NCBI GenBank assembly: GCA_030407315.1
Contig: JALQPE010001895.1
Coordinates: 62,001-126,000, forward strand
Reading direction: 5' to 3'
DNA: 64,000 nt
Origin: Asparagopsis taxiformis
Lineage: Eukaryota > Rhodophyta > Florideophyceae > Bonnemaisoniales > Bonnemaisoniaceae
Below, one piece after another: positions 31,584 to 41,404 of this stretch (positions within the stretch are counted from its first letter, which is position 1; every line of letters begins with the position of its first letter). The notes under the pieces are model-generated. The model made no database searches, had not been told where the DNA came from, and was given only the letters and a program-made list of their open reading frames with translations. Both the position numbers and the translations under genes were made by a program.

Positions 31584-33416
31584 ATGCCGTCCTCCCACGA
31601 CAGCCCAACCAGCTGTTCATGTGCACAACTCGCCCAAGCTGGTACGCGTAATGCCAGTCCATTGAACGAAGCAAAACTTGTTGAACACATTGAGTCCATC
31701 TTTCCAGAAGCCCCGCCACAGACAACCCAAATCTTCTATGGAGGCACCATCAGAACAATGCAAGACGGAGATGCGTCCATCACTGTCGAGGCGCTCGGCT
31801 TTGAAAATGGCAAAATTGCTGTTATTGGTTCACTTTTCGACTGTGTCCGTAGTCTGCCTAACGCCGAGCTTGTCAACTTGCAGGGAAAGTGCGTACTTCC
31901 TGGTTTGATTGAGCCACACGTTCACGTTATCCCGACAGCCAAATATTCGTTGATGGTTGATGTATCTCCGTTCAACGGCCAGAGACTCATTGGCGAAAGC
32001 TACACGTTAGACTATTGTATGTCAAAAATCAAAACTAGCTTGGCAGATGCACAGTACAACGTCGGAGGTTGGGTCACCGCGTTTGGGCTGGACCCCAGCC
32101 TTTTCGTGGACTCGCAAAATCCAAAACATTGGCAGGACCCAGATGTGAACATGTTGGATGAGCTCAGTGATTCAGTATGCATCTTAGTTGTAAACAGCTC
32201 TAGTCATGTCGCATATGCTAACACAGCTGCATTACAGGCGGCAGGCGTCGCCGACAAATATCCGGACGGTATTCTACTCGAGCTCGACCAGGTAATTCCT
32301 GTGCTCGAGGTAGCTCTAGAAGCTCAGGGATTAACTGACCTATTCTCAGAGAAAATGCTTAGAGCGGTGTCAGAACAGCTTCATACTGCCGCTTCACGAG
32401 GGGCCACCATGGTTTGGGACGCGCTTCTTGCGTTTACAAGTGCTCCAGAGCAGGAATTCATGCTCTTCGATACCCTTGCTAAGCTGCGTCGCACGCCCGT
32501 ACGTCTCGGCGGAGCCTTTTATATCAGTTCAGCAAACTCTCTCAAGACCGTATCAAAACTTGGTATGACACCAAATACATACACAGACGCTTTCTTCCAC
32601 GTGCCAAGTATGAAAATCATCACAGATGGGTCTAACCAAGGCCTAACCGGTTTTCAGAAAGAAGAATATGGCAATCCAAACGACAAAATCTCTACAACAT
32701 ATCCTCATGGCGTGTGGAATTTCCCGAAAGAGGACCTCAGTGACCTCGTCACACAGCTAGACGCAGCTGGATGGTCGATAATGATCCATGCCAACGGGGA
32801 CAAAGCTATGGAGAAAACAATACGAGCATACGCAGCAGCATATGATGCCAACCAGCACGATCAGCGCGAAAGGCGACATCGCATTGAACACTGTTCACTG
32901 CTGGATGAGAAATCACTGCAGGACATGGTCGAGCTGAAACTATCGCCAAGCTTCCTCATCGGACACGTGGGATACTGGGGTCACACATTCGTGAACAAAG
33001 TTTGGGACTTGAATAAGGCGAATAAACTAGATCGAGCAAAAAGTGCAGTGGAGCATGGATTGCGGGTTACACTGCATAGCGACCGTTTCGTGACGCCGTT
33101 CGGGCCGCTACGAATGATGGAACAGGCGGTTACGCGGATTATGGAAGGAGATGAGAAGAAACGGGTACTCAATGAAAATGAATGTCTGACGATTGAGCAG
33201 GCTCTGCGGGCGGCGACATACGACGCGGCCTGGCAATGCCACGCGGACGAATGGTGCGGATCACTGGTTGCGGGCAAGTTTGCGGACATGACAATTCTGG
33301 CGGAGGATCCCGTGACAAGACTGGCTGGTGCGAACAATCTGCGTGATGTTGCCGTGTGCGAGACATGGGTGGAGGGGAGACTGATGCACTCGGGGTCGAC
33401 GTCAGTGGGTCGCTGA
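31584..33416 (+). CDS. YtcJ-type amidohydrolase (metal-dependent hydrolase, amidohydrolase_3 family)
   Basis: 610 residues from ATG 31584; the open upstream part lacks an ATG. The order of motifs is that of the family: composite beta-sandwich start (I-F-Y-G-G-T-I-R-T-M), metal site P-G-L-I-E-P-H-V-H-V near residue 110 (Glu in place of the commoner Asp), M-I-H-A-N-G-D-K-A-M near 403, R-H-R-I-E-H-C near 430, L-H-S-D-R-F-V-T-P near 497, and the C-terminal A-D-M-T-I-L-A-E-D-P-V. Members hydrolyse amides, formamides or ring C-N bonds; the substrate here cannot be told. No clear targeting sequence. Confidence 0.88.
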   Translation: MPSSHDSPTSCSCAQLAQAGTRNASPLNEAKLVEHIESIFPEAPPQTTQIFYGGTIRTMQDGDASITVEALGFENGKIAVIGSLFDCVRSLPNAELVNLQGKCVLPGLIEPHVHVIPTAKYSLMVDVSPFNGQRLIGESYTLDYCMSKIKTSLADAQYNVGGWVTAFGLDPSLFVDSQNPKHWQDPDVNMLDELSDSVCILVVNSSSHVAYANTAALQAAGVADKYPDGILLELDQVIPVLEVALEAQGLTDLFSEKMLRAVSEQLHTAASRGATMVWDALLAFTSAPEQEFMLFDTLAKLRRTPVRLGGAFYISSANSLKTVSKLGMTPNTYTDAFFHVPSMKIITDGSNQGLTGFQKEEYGNPNDKISTTYPHGVWNFPKEDLSDLVTQLDAAGWSIMIHANGDKAMEKTIRAYAAAYDANQHDQRERRHRIEHCSLLDEKSLQDMVELKLSPSFLIGHVGYWGHTFVNKVWDLNKANKLDRAKSAVEHGLRVTLHSDRFVTPFGPLRMMEQAVTRIMEGDEKKRVLNENECLTIEQALRAATYDAAWQCHADEWCGSLVAGKFADMTILAEDPVTRLAGANNLRDVAVCETWVEGRLMHSGSTSVGR

Positions 33417-34157
33417 GCAAGTTGATCTGGTCGAGGTGAAGGGAAGCAATTCAAAAATAGCATCATTTTTATTGCCACGCACGCACGCATGATGCTGGTG
33501 TAACGGAAACATTGGAAGCACGCTATCCTTATTCCTCTGCCGCACTCCATTGTTTCTCACTTCAAACGTCTGGACAATCCCCTGGCGAGTTGAACCAACA
33601 CCAATATGAACGTTGCAGATTACACCACACGGTTGCCATTCGCACTGGCGCAATGCCCGTCAAATCACTGTTCTTTGATGGCTCCCCGCCATGCGTGCAG
33701 CCTTGATGTGTGCGTGTCTTGTGGCCGCTGATCCCTCCGACTATTTGTGCTCCCCAGCCTGTCCCCATTCTTGCAATGATGCCGCACGCATTGAAATATT
33801 CTCTGAACGTTACGCTTGATATCTCTCTAGACTCACCCATCAATCGTTCACCGTAAAATCAAGACAAACTTTGTTTTCATTGCTCACCGAGATACGCCGC
33901 CTGACAAACTCGGTTGACACCTAGACTATTTTCAACCTTACTAGCGCTGTGATTGTTCTGTATAATAGTAACAACGCCACCAGCTTAAACGCGCTCGCGA
34001 CGCGTTCTTCTGCTTCCTTTAAGATTTCCATCCCTATCATGCGCCACTCTTGAACCTCCACAAACACGCGAGACATTCAATCCAAATTCCACGCCATTTC
34101 ATACACACCTCACCAGCAAGCTCTGCACTGTGTAGAAAGGCACTCCGACCATCGACG
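33417..34157. other. Intergenic region
   Basis: 740 bases without a supported gene. An open - strand frame (about 33837-33562) has mixed composition and a gtgagt near its start; I do not recognise it and do not call it. Near 33960 'tgtataatagt' could be a TATA-like site about 200 bases before the next ATG. Confidence 0.4.
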
Positions 34158-36305
34158 ATGGCGACGCACGGCCAATTCGTTTTCATCCTCTTGCTTGCCA
34201 TCTTTTCCGCGGCTATCTCCCAAGAAATCGAACCGGAACATCAAGCGCACTCCAAGCCAGGCGGGCCATACTTTGCCGTAGATTGGGACGGCGACGGGTC
34301 CGAGCCGTTAAGACTCGACGCAACGGAATCTCACACACACTTCTTCGATCTTGGGCCACCAGTCGTCAGTGGAAGCATTGAGAGCTACGAGTGGTTCAGT
34401 GTTCGCACCGGGAATAGTCTTTTGCGAACCTCATCTCCCTATCTCTCTGCCAGATTTTTTGTGGGTTACACCGTGCTCATTCTAGTTGTATCCGACAATA
34501 CCGGCGATCAAAACGCTGCGTATACATACGTCGCAGTTCGGGAACCACTCGAATCTGAGAAAGTTCCCCCGACTATCCGCCAAATCAAGCCGGACAAGGG
34601 GCCTACCTATGGCGGTGGCGTTGTCGAAATACGCGGCACTGGCTTTTACAACAATCCCGTTGTGCAGTTCGGAAATGTTGAGGTGCGGCCCAAGGTGTTG
34701 AATGACACGCGAATTGAAGTTCGTGTACCACCGTCATCAGTATCAAAGACCGTCCAGGTTCGTATAACAACTGGATTTGGAACGAGTTCTCAATCTGTGG
34801 ATTATAAATATGTTGTTTCCTCAGACAACCCCATCAAGTTTGCAAAAGCCAACGTGAGATATTCAACTGGAGAGGACTATTCGATCCCAGAAGTCACATC
34901 GATCACTCTAGGACCTGATGGGTTGTATTATGCCGGGACACTGAACGGATTTATCCACGTTCTAAGGATAGACCGTACTCTGGTGGTCCGCGGTGCATGT
35001 CAGTCACACAATGCCGGTCGCAGACGGTCAGTGTTGGGGCTTACTTTCAATCCGAAAGACATTGGTCGTCCCGTTCGACTATACGTCTCTACATCAACGT
35101 TGTATTGGAAATCGAAGCACGCAAATGCGAGTTGGGACAATGGAAAGGTTGAGATTTGGCAAAAAGATTCCCCATCAGATTGTCTTTCTCATTTCAAGGA
35201 TGTCATAACCGGACTACCTGTTTCCGCGCACGACCATGCGGTGAACGGCCTTTTGTTTGACTCACACGGATCGCTCTTTGTCGCTGTTGGGGGAACTACA
35301 AATGCTGGTGTGCACTTGTACGAGGATCGTCTTGGTGGTGTAGCCGAGTCCCCCCTAAGTGGTGCAATTCTGCGATTCAATCTATCTGATCCACACTTTG
35401 ATGGCGACATTGTATACCTCGGAAGGCCGGATCCCGGAATTGCGAATGTGTACTCTGGAAGTGTTGAAGTGTACTGCGCTGGTCTTCGCAATGTTTTCGG
35501 AATGGTAAGGCATTCGAATGGTAAGTTGTACGGCCTGGACAACGGGCCGAATAATGGTTTCGGGCTGGCAGCCACAGGTTGTAACACGGTTGGGAGGCAA
35601 GTGGCGTTTTCGGATAAGCTTGTTCATCTCAAGAAGGATGCGTATTACGGACACCCGAATTGGAATCGAGGTCGTTTCGATTCTCGACAATGCAGCTATG
35701 TTGGTGGTGATGCGCCCAACAAGGAGCCATCATACACTGCACCAATGGCGGTACTGAGTAGTTCTACAAACGGCATTATCGAGTACACGGCCAACACATT
35801 CAACTCCAAGCTGCGAGGCCACCTGCTGCTGAGCAAATTGTCGTGGAATGGATCTGGATCTCTGAAGAAAGCCAAACTGGATTCAACGGGGAGAAAGCTC
35901 GACGATGAACCAGAAGAACTGTTCTCCGAATCGGGGCTGTCCATCGTAATGGGGCCGTACGGAGAATTACTGATGCCGAAAGTGAAACAATCGAAGATCG
36001 TGGGGCTGGTTCCAGACGAAAGCATTATTGCTGACATCCACGTCATCGCTGTGATGCCACGAATCGGTCCTGCATCGGGTGGAAATACGGTGATGATCAC
36101 TGGAAATGGATTTGGAGCAGGGTTGAAAATTTTCTTCGGCTCGCAGGAGTGCCTCGCCTATGGAGATGCCGCAGCGGATGGAACGAGTGTGCAATGCATG
36201 GTGCCGCCCATGCATTTACCCGCAAGGAGTGTGAGCGTTGTCGCGGTGCGAGGCATCTTCAAGAGTGTCACTGCCGGTTCAGATTACGAGTACATCGAAG
36301 GGTAA
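34158..36305 (+). CDS. Secreted IPT/TIG and beta-propeller protein
   Basis: 715 residues from ATG 34158. A signal peptide covers residues 1-22 (F-V-F-I-L-L-L-A-I-F-S-A-A-I-S-Q). Next is a PKD-like domain beginning D-W-D-G-D-G-S (about 35-135), then an IPT/TIG domain (about 136-220; P-T-Y-G-G-G-V-V-E-I-R-G-T-G-F). A six-bladed propeller of the glucose/sorbosone-dehydrogenase or NHL kind follows (about 235-620; G-L-T-F-N-P, H-D-H-A-V-N-G-L, G-L-R-N-V-F-G-M, Y-Y-G-H-P-N-W-N-R-G), then a second IPT domain (about 628-712; P-A-S-G-G-N-T-V-M-I-T-G-N-G-F). Several N-x-S/T sites fit secretion. Probably a wall, matrix or surface protein; enzymatic activity is not established. Confidence 0.85.
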   Translation: MATHGQFVFILLLAIFSAAISQEIEPEHQAHSKPGGPYFAVDWDGDGSEPLRLDATESHTHFFDLGPPVVSGSIESYEWFSVRTGNSLLRTSSPYLSARFFVGYTVLILVVSDNTGDQNAAYTYVAVREPLESEKVPPTIRQIKPDKGPTYGGGVVEIRGTGFYNNPVVQFGNVEVRPKVLNDTRIEVRVPPSSVSKTVQVRITTGFGTSSQSVDYKYVVSSDNPIKFAKANVRYSTGEDYSIPEVTSITLGPDGLYYAGTLNGFIHVLRIDRTLVVRGACQSHNAGRRRSVLGLTFNPKDIGRPVRLYVSTSTLYWKSKHANASWDNGKVEIWQKDSPSDCLSHFKDVITGLPVSAHDHAVNGLLFDSHGSLFVAVGGTTNAGVHLYEDRLGGVAESPLSGAILRFNLSDPHFDGDIVYLGRPDPGIANVYSGSVEVYCAGLRNVFGMVRHSNGKLYGLDNGPNNGFGLAATGCNTVGRQVAFSDKLVHLKKDAYYGHPNWNRGRFDSRQCSYVGGDAPNKEPSYTAPMAVLSSSTNGIIEYTANTFNSKLRGHLLLSKLSWNGSGSLKKAKLDSTGRKLDDEPEELFSESGLSIVMGPYGELLMPKVKQSKIVGLVPDESIIADIHVIAVMPRIGPASGGNTVMITGNGFGAGLKIFFGSQECLAYGDAAADGTSVQCMVPPMHLPARSVSVVAVRGIFKSVTAGSDYEYIEG

Positions 36306-36488
36306 TGGAGAGATGGCGACATGAGTGCTGCAATCGACATGATAGATAGCTCTACAAACTAACTTGTACAAACGCGACTAACTTTGATTTTGTTTAGTGT
36401 TGACCTACAGCATCTACTAAATCAACCTACGGCAATATGAACGGCTGTACAGTTTCGGCTGACAATGCGAGCAGGACGGAGCGAACTT

Positions 36489-37178
36489 CTAATAGCGGAG
36501 AGCGGGATCAGGCTGAGCATAGTTGGGTGCAGCAGCGGCATGTGTGGGGTGGGGGTCAACGGAAGCGGGTTGCAAATACGACGGTGCAGCGGTGGAGGCA
36601 TCGCCCACAGCATACATAGAATCCTCCTCGAGGCCATCAAGTTCGGCCTCCAACTCTGTTTCATCAATGTCATCCACATCATAAGAGCGGCCAAGAATTT
36701 CCTGCACCTCTGCGGCATCGTGCAGAGCGTCCTGCATGTCGTCCTGGAGATCTTCGATATGGTCGAGATCGATGTGTTGCTGTGCGGCGCGAAGTTCTTC
36801 ATTTGCGGCCTGCAAATTTTGCACCATGGCGATGTTATCTTGCTGCATATATTTGGCATCGCGGACTTGTTCGAGGTTGAAGGTCGCGTTTGCATTCATA
36901 GCGGCGCGCGACTCGAGTGATTTTTTCTGCTTCATGGCCTGGATGGCGCGTCGTTTGTACATGTTGTGCGTCGAGCTTCCCGGCTTGGCGCGCTGCATCT
37001 CGCGTTTGAAGTTGACGATATCAGCTTCGACTTGCTGCAGACGCGCTTGAATGTTGCCGTTACGCATTTCCGAGTTGTGAATAGCCTCGTCCATCGAGGG
37101 ACCGGGCGCGCGCGTACGGTCTGGAGGCGCTTGGTATTGCTGGTTGACGAGCACTGGTTTCTTTCCGAATAGTCCCAT
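36489..37178 (-). CDS. CHMP5: CHMP5/Vps60, ESCRT-III-like Snf7-family protein
   Basis: 229 residues, the usual family length. The N-terminus M-G-L-F-G-K-K-P is typical of CHMP5. A basic helical half follows (V-E-A-D-I-V-N-F-K-R-E-M; R-A-I-Q-A-M-K-Q-K-K), then an acidic C-terminal half (D-V-D-D-I-D-E-T-E-L-E-A-E-L-D-G-L). CHMP5 binds LIP5/Vta1 and controls Vps4 recycling of ESCRT-III during multivesicular-body formation. Divergently transcribed from the gene at 37552. Confidence 0.93.
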   Translation of the reverse strand: MGLFGKKPVLVNQQYQAPPDRTRAPGPSMDEAIHNSEMRNGNIQARLQQVEADIVNFKREMQRAKPGSSTHNMYKRRAIQAMKQKKSLESRAAMNANATFNLEQVRDAKYMQQDNIAMVQNLQAANEELRAAQQHIDLDHIEDLQDDMQDALHDAAEVQEILGRSYDVDDIDETELEAELDGLEEDSMYAVGDASTAAPSYLQPASVDPHPTHAAAAPNYAQPDPALRY

Positions 37179-37551
37179 GTTGGCGGTGGTTGTGTGTGTG
37201 ATAGGGGAGGGTTACGGCGGGGGTGATGGAGGAGCGCGCGGCTAAATAAGGCCAGCGTAAGGGCGATGTGGCTGCGTGGATATTTCGAACAACTTGTAGA
37301 TACAACAAGGACACTGTTGTTGGCAGCATTTAAATGAGTGCTAAATTCAATCTTGATCCACTGTCCAGCAATGTAATTCTTCGACATCCAGCAATGCGTT
37401 TTCCATTTCTTCTCACGACTCTTCGAAACTCGTCAACACTGTTGACATCATTCGACACATCCATCTCCACTCCAAGCCACCCGTTGACGATGGCGAACAT
37501 TCATTCAACAGTCGTATCAAACTCTGCCCGCAAGCACCCATCGTCTCCGCC
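37179..37551. promoter_or_regulatory. Divergent promoter region, CHMP5 / glycosyltransferase-like gene
   Basis: 372 bases between two start codons pointing apart. On -, tatttagcc (37241-37249 on +, ggctaaata) lies about 65 bases before the CHMP5 ATG, a plausible TATA-type box. On + a gcatttaaat word lies near 37328. Confidence 0.45.
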
Positions 37552-39552
37552 ATGCAGTCTATTGTGCGAGCGCGCCGTCCCATCCGTCGGCGCACATCGT
37601 CTCTTCAGCAATCTCAGAAAGCACGACCGACTTATGCAACCAATCGCTCTGCCTGTCAATCATGGCTAGCACTGCTGCTCTCCATTCTGCTCTACTTTAT
37701 ACGCGCCACACCGCAATCGCCATCATCAACACCCCAATTAAACCGTGCACTCGCCTTACCGCGCGCGGTCGCGCCGCCCACACTGCACATCTTCACGGCG
37801 CCAAAGCCGTTTGTCGGCAGGGACTATGTGCACCAACTCGCCGCGCTGCAATCGTGGCAGGCGCTGCAACCGCGACCGATCATAACGCTCCTCGGCGACG
37901 ACGTCGGCTACGACGACATGGCACGACGACTGGGTCTACGAAGAATACGCGAGATTGACACCAATTTTCTCGGTGTTCCATTACTGAATTCGCTACTCGC
38001 AGCGACCAATTCAAGCGAGGCGTCCATATCGGTGCTGCTCAACGCGGATGTGCAATTGCACGATGATTTTCCCTACGCGCTTCGCAAAATTGCACGCGAC
38101 TTTCCGGCGTCCTGGCTGGCGGTCGGCGCGCGCTGGGACATAGCATCGTTGGAGCGGAACGAAACAGAGAATGGGGGAGGGATGGATGGGGCGACGTACG
38201 CGCGAACGCACGGCGTATTGCACACGTATGGCGGGATCGACGTGTGGGCGTGGGATACAGCATCGGGGCCGTTGATCGATTCGTACGTGCCGCATTTTGT
38301 CTACGGGAGGGGTAAGTACGATAATTGGATGACGCACGAAGTGTTGCGCGAACGCAAACGGGTGGTGGTGGATATTTCGGAAGCGTGCACGTTTGTGCAC
38401 GTGCGTCACGACCATCATTTAGTGTCGTACGGGACGGAGCCGGGGGACGAAGCGCCGGCGACAAAACTGCAATTTTGGAGCAGCGAGGCGCGTGGCAAGT
38501 TTGAATTGTACTTGAATTCATATCTGGCGGCGACGCACGGGTCGTATAGAAATCAGGATGGGACGATATTACATGCGCCGCTGAAAGTTTCGAGCTGCTA
38601 CGAGAAGGAGGGTCTGTGTATTGTGCATCGAAAACGGGCGCACAGTTGTCGGTGCGAATATTCACCGTTTGTCGCGGCGGCGCAGAACGATCCGTACGTC
38701 GTGAAGGACTCGCGGGTGATTGTGTGCGGGCTACTGAGCGAGAATGTGGGGGCGGAGCGTGCGGACGGGAGGGAACGATGGGCGATATCGGGGCATATCA
38801 AGACGGGAAGCGAGGAGCGATTTGGATTACCATTGACACGGGAGCATATTGTCAAAGTGATTCGGACTCGAACGAGCGGGGATCGAATCTTGACGGTGGT
38901 TGCAGCGTTTGAAGACCGATGGCTACTGATGGAGCTTGTATGTTCGATGCGACTGATGGGCGTCTTCCGGTGGCTGCTCGTCGTGGCGCTGGACGACGAT
39001 GTGTACAAATTTGCACTACTCCGCGGTCTAGCAGTGTATTTAAACAGTTGTTCGGACGAGCATTGTAAGGACACGGTGCGTTACGAAACGATCAGCGATC
39101 TATTGAAACGCGGCAAAAGTGTGTACAGCGTCGAGATCGGAAGCCGGTTGGAACGGTCGCCCTGGGGCACACTGGCGGGCGCGCTGGATGGCGCGGTCGA
39201 CATCGCGGTGCCCGTGCGCTGGACGGCGACGCGGGACGGACGCGGATTGGTACCGGGGATCGTGTATGCACGGCCGTCGAAGAGGGCCGTGGCGCTGTTG
39301 GAGGACGCAGTGCAAGAGCTACGCAGCCGCCGATTCGCGGATGTGGATGGCGTCATCGGGGAGCGGTTGCGGTGCGGTAGTAATGGTCTGGACGCGCGGA
39401 GACGATGCCGGACGCGGAATGGAAGCGTGCTGTATGTGTGGCATGGGTACATTGTTGATGCGACGGTGCGGTTTACGAGCGGGTTGGATGAGTTTGCCGA
39501 ATTGAGATACAATACGACTAGTGGAGTGTGCGTGTATGGGCGGTCGAGATGA
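37552..39552 (+). CDS. Type II membrane protein with two glycosyltransferase-like (GT-A) domains
   Basis: 666 residues. A basic N-terminus (R-A-R-R-P-I-R-R-R) precedes an anchor at about residues 38-53. The first lumenal module (about 78-260) starts L-H-I-F-T-A-P-K-P-F and contains I-S-V-L-L-N-A-D-V-Q, a D-x-D-like position of nucleotide-sugar transferases. The second (about 450-600) contains I-L-T-V-V-A-A-F and V-V-A-L-D-D-D-V-Y-K-F-A, like the core of GT77-type plant transferases. A Cys-rich linker (about 345-375) separates them. Two catalytic modules in one polypeptide suggest a polysaccharide-building enzyme in the Golgi; donor and acceptor unknown. It lies about 500 bases before a sulfotransferase on the same strand. 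Confidence 0.65.
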   Translation: MQSIVRARRPIRRRTSSLQQSQKARPTYATNRSACQSWLALLLSILLYFIRATPQSPSSTPQLNRALALPRAVAPPTLHIFTAPKPFVGRDYVHQLAALQSWQALQPRPIITLLGDDVGYDDMARRLGLRRIREIDTNFLGVPLLNSLLAATNSSEASISVLLNADVQLHDDFPYALRKIARDFPASWLAVGARWDIASLERNETENGGGMDGATYARTHGVLHTYGGIDVWAWDTASGPLIDSYVPHFVYGRGKYDNWMTHEVLRERKRVVVDISEACTFVHVRHDHHLVSYGTEPGDEAPATKLQFWSSEARGKFELYLNSYLAATHGSYRNQDGTILHAPLKVSSCYEKEGLCIVHRKRAHSCRCEYSPFVAAAQNDPYVVKDSRVIVCGLLSENVGAERADGRERWAISGHIKTGSEERFGLPLTREHIVKVIRTRTSGDRILTVVAAFEDRWLLMELVCSMRLMGVFRWLLVVALDDDVYKFALLRGLAVYLNSCSDEHCKDTVRYETISDLLKRGKSVYSVEIGSRLERSPWGTLAGALDGAVDIAVPVRWTATRDGRGLVPGIVYARPSKRAVALLEDAVQELRSRRFADVDGVIGERLRCGSNGLDARRRCRTRNGSVLYVWHGYIVDATVRFTSGLDEFAELRYNTTSGVCVYGRSR

Positions 39553-40062
39553 TTTGAATTATTTACAGTATATATCGAGTAAGGGATGGTACATATCGCG
39601 AGAGATGGGCGTAAAGGTGGCAAAGCACAACGCGGAAACAAATTTGTTTGATACAGTACAGTACAGTACAGTAGTAAGTAAGTCATCAGGCCGACTCATG
39701 ATGTCATCTGCGCACTCGACCGCAACGCAACACACAATACTGTACACGTACTGTAGTATGTACAGTACTGTTGTAGAAGAGCAAACGTGTTTCCAACGCT
39801 CTCCACTGTAAAGCCTGTTTAGTATATTGTACTGTAGAGCTAACACGTTCCATCCATCCATCCATTCATACACGCGCGCTCTAATAGCACCTACTTACCA
39901 ATTTGCCGTAGGCGACTGACAACCGTCAGACCCATATAGCCAGCCACCACCCAGTCGACACCTCAAACGACACGCCGCGGCACATTCCTCGCGCACCATT
40001 CCAACAGCGACCAGCCAACCTCTACAGCGCCCGTCACATTGCGTTCAAAGCCACCCGTTGCC
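39553..40062. other. Intergenic region with short tandem and palindromic repeats
   Basis: A (acagt)n run lies at about 39653-39673, and tgtacagtactg-type palindromes at about 39740-39775. An atatag word near 39934 lies about 130 bases before the sulfotransferase ATG. No gene seen. Confidence 0.5.
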
Positions 40063-41184
40063 ATGCCATCGAGCGACATGACGCCGACCACCCGCAGCAC
40101 CCGCAAGCCGCACAACGTGCATGCGCACAGCGCCGTCATGCTCTCCACCGCCATGCTGCGCATGCGCAATTTCCCGCTCCTCATCGCCGTGCTCTTTGTG
40201 TCCCTCCTGCTCGTGCTGCAGGCGCGCCATTCCTCCGAGCTCGTCGAGTTGCAGAAGAGCATTGCCGCATTGAGCGCGCGTCTCAACACGCTTCCGACCA
40301 ATGCCCGCTCCGCCTCCACACAGCCCCATCCGCTCATCTTCTACAACAAGCCCCCCAAGACCGGCAGCACGACCATTCGCGTCGCGATGGGCAAGGCCGT
40401 CTCGGACGCCGGTCGTAGCGCCGCCGATTGTTTCGCGATGACCGAGTGGAATGAATTGGGATATAAGACGCTGTTGAATAAGAAGGACGTGTCGTTTTAT
40501 GGCTGTCATACCCGTCTGACACCGGAGCGATATCGCGATATCAGCTCGTTTCGCGACCACAATGTCATCTTTGTCACCGGAACACGCTCGCCAGAGGATA
40601 TTATTCTCTCGTCCTATTTGCAGCATCGACGTGGAAACGGGCTGGAGAAAATGACCGACCCGCAGTTGATACGCGGCGAAGTGGAGTCGTTTAAACAGTA
40701 TGTGGAGCGCTATCCAATTAACGCCTTGTATAAGTTTCATGGCGGCGAAATGGACATGTCGTCTTGTCCGCTCGATTGGCGCTATAATATTTCTATGCGC
40801 GCATTGGCTAGTCGGTATGAAGTGGTTATTGACCTGACTCGGCCGCAGGAATCGGCGACGATGATGCAGATCGTTACCGGTGTTCGTCCTGATTTCGATC
40901 AGCATTTGAACGAGAGGACAAAGGAGGACACGCCGCTCATCAAGGCGCTTCGTACCGTTCCGACGGAGCATCGCAACTGCGGCAATTGGCTCGTGCATAA
41001 TGTGCTTATGCAGCGCTTTAATATTATCAAGGACCGTTTAATGCAGAATATGTGCTTTGAAGAAGGCACCGGCAGTGCAGAGCTATGCGACCTGGTACAA
41101 TTAACCGAAGCGAGCATTGTGCAAAGAAATCGCGAAGAGAGGTTTCAAGAGAGGAATCGTTTACTTCGGATGAAAGCCAATTGA
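40063..41184 (+). CDS. Type II Golgi carbohydrate sulfotransferase
   Basis: 373 residues from ATG 40063. One membrane anchor (F-P-L-L-I-A-V-L-F-V-S-L-L-L-V, about residues 33-48) is followed by a lumenal domain. The PAPS sites are clear: 5'-phosphosulfate loop F-Y-N-K-P-P-K-T-G-S-T-T near residue 94, and 3'-phosphate site V-T-G-T-R-S-P-E-D-I-I-L-S-S-Y near 172. The pattern is that of heparan/chondroitin 2-O-type sulfotransferases. In a red alga the acceptor may be a sulfated galactan such as carrageenan (inference from organism, not from sequence). Convergent with the RAD5-like gene. Confidence 0.85.
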   Translation: MPSSDMTPTTRSTRKPHNVHAHSAVMLSTAMLRMRNFPLLIAVLFVSLLLVLQARHSSELVELQKSIAALSARLNTLPTNARSASTQPHPLIFYNKPPKTGSTTIRVAMGKAVSDAGRSAADCFAMTEWNELGYKTLLNKKDVSFYGCHTRLTPERYRDISSFRDHNVIFVTGTRSPEDIILSSYLQHRRGNGLEKMTDPQLIRGEVESFKQYVERYPINALYKFHGGEMDMSSCPLDWRYNISMRALASRYEVVIDLTRPQESATMMQIVTGVRPDFDQHLNERTKEDTPLIKALRTVPTEHRNCGNWLVHNVLMQRFNIIKDRLMQNMCFEEGTGSAELCDLVQLTEASIVQRNREERFQERNRLLRMKAN

Positions 41185-41404
41185 TGGACGGCAATGCTTG
41201 TTTTGTATTTTTCGACGCGCCTGTTTGTAGCGCTCTGGCTCGTTCTAGTCGTTGTAGATAAGAAATGATTTGTATACAGCTGGACAATATCATTGTAATA
41301 AACACACGCTGTCAGCCATCAGGCGCCAATGTCTTGCTTCAATTGTAACATCTGTCACTGACAACACTTTGCTTCCGCATCGATCATAAGCGCAGCTCTG
41401 TAAA

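Noticed and set aside
33562..33843. 93-codon open frame on - with several Cys and Trp.
   Set aside because: No match to a known family and a gtgagt near the start; not enough to call a gene or exon.
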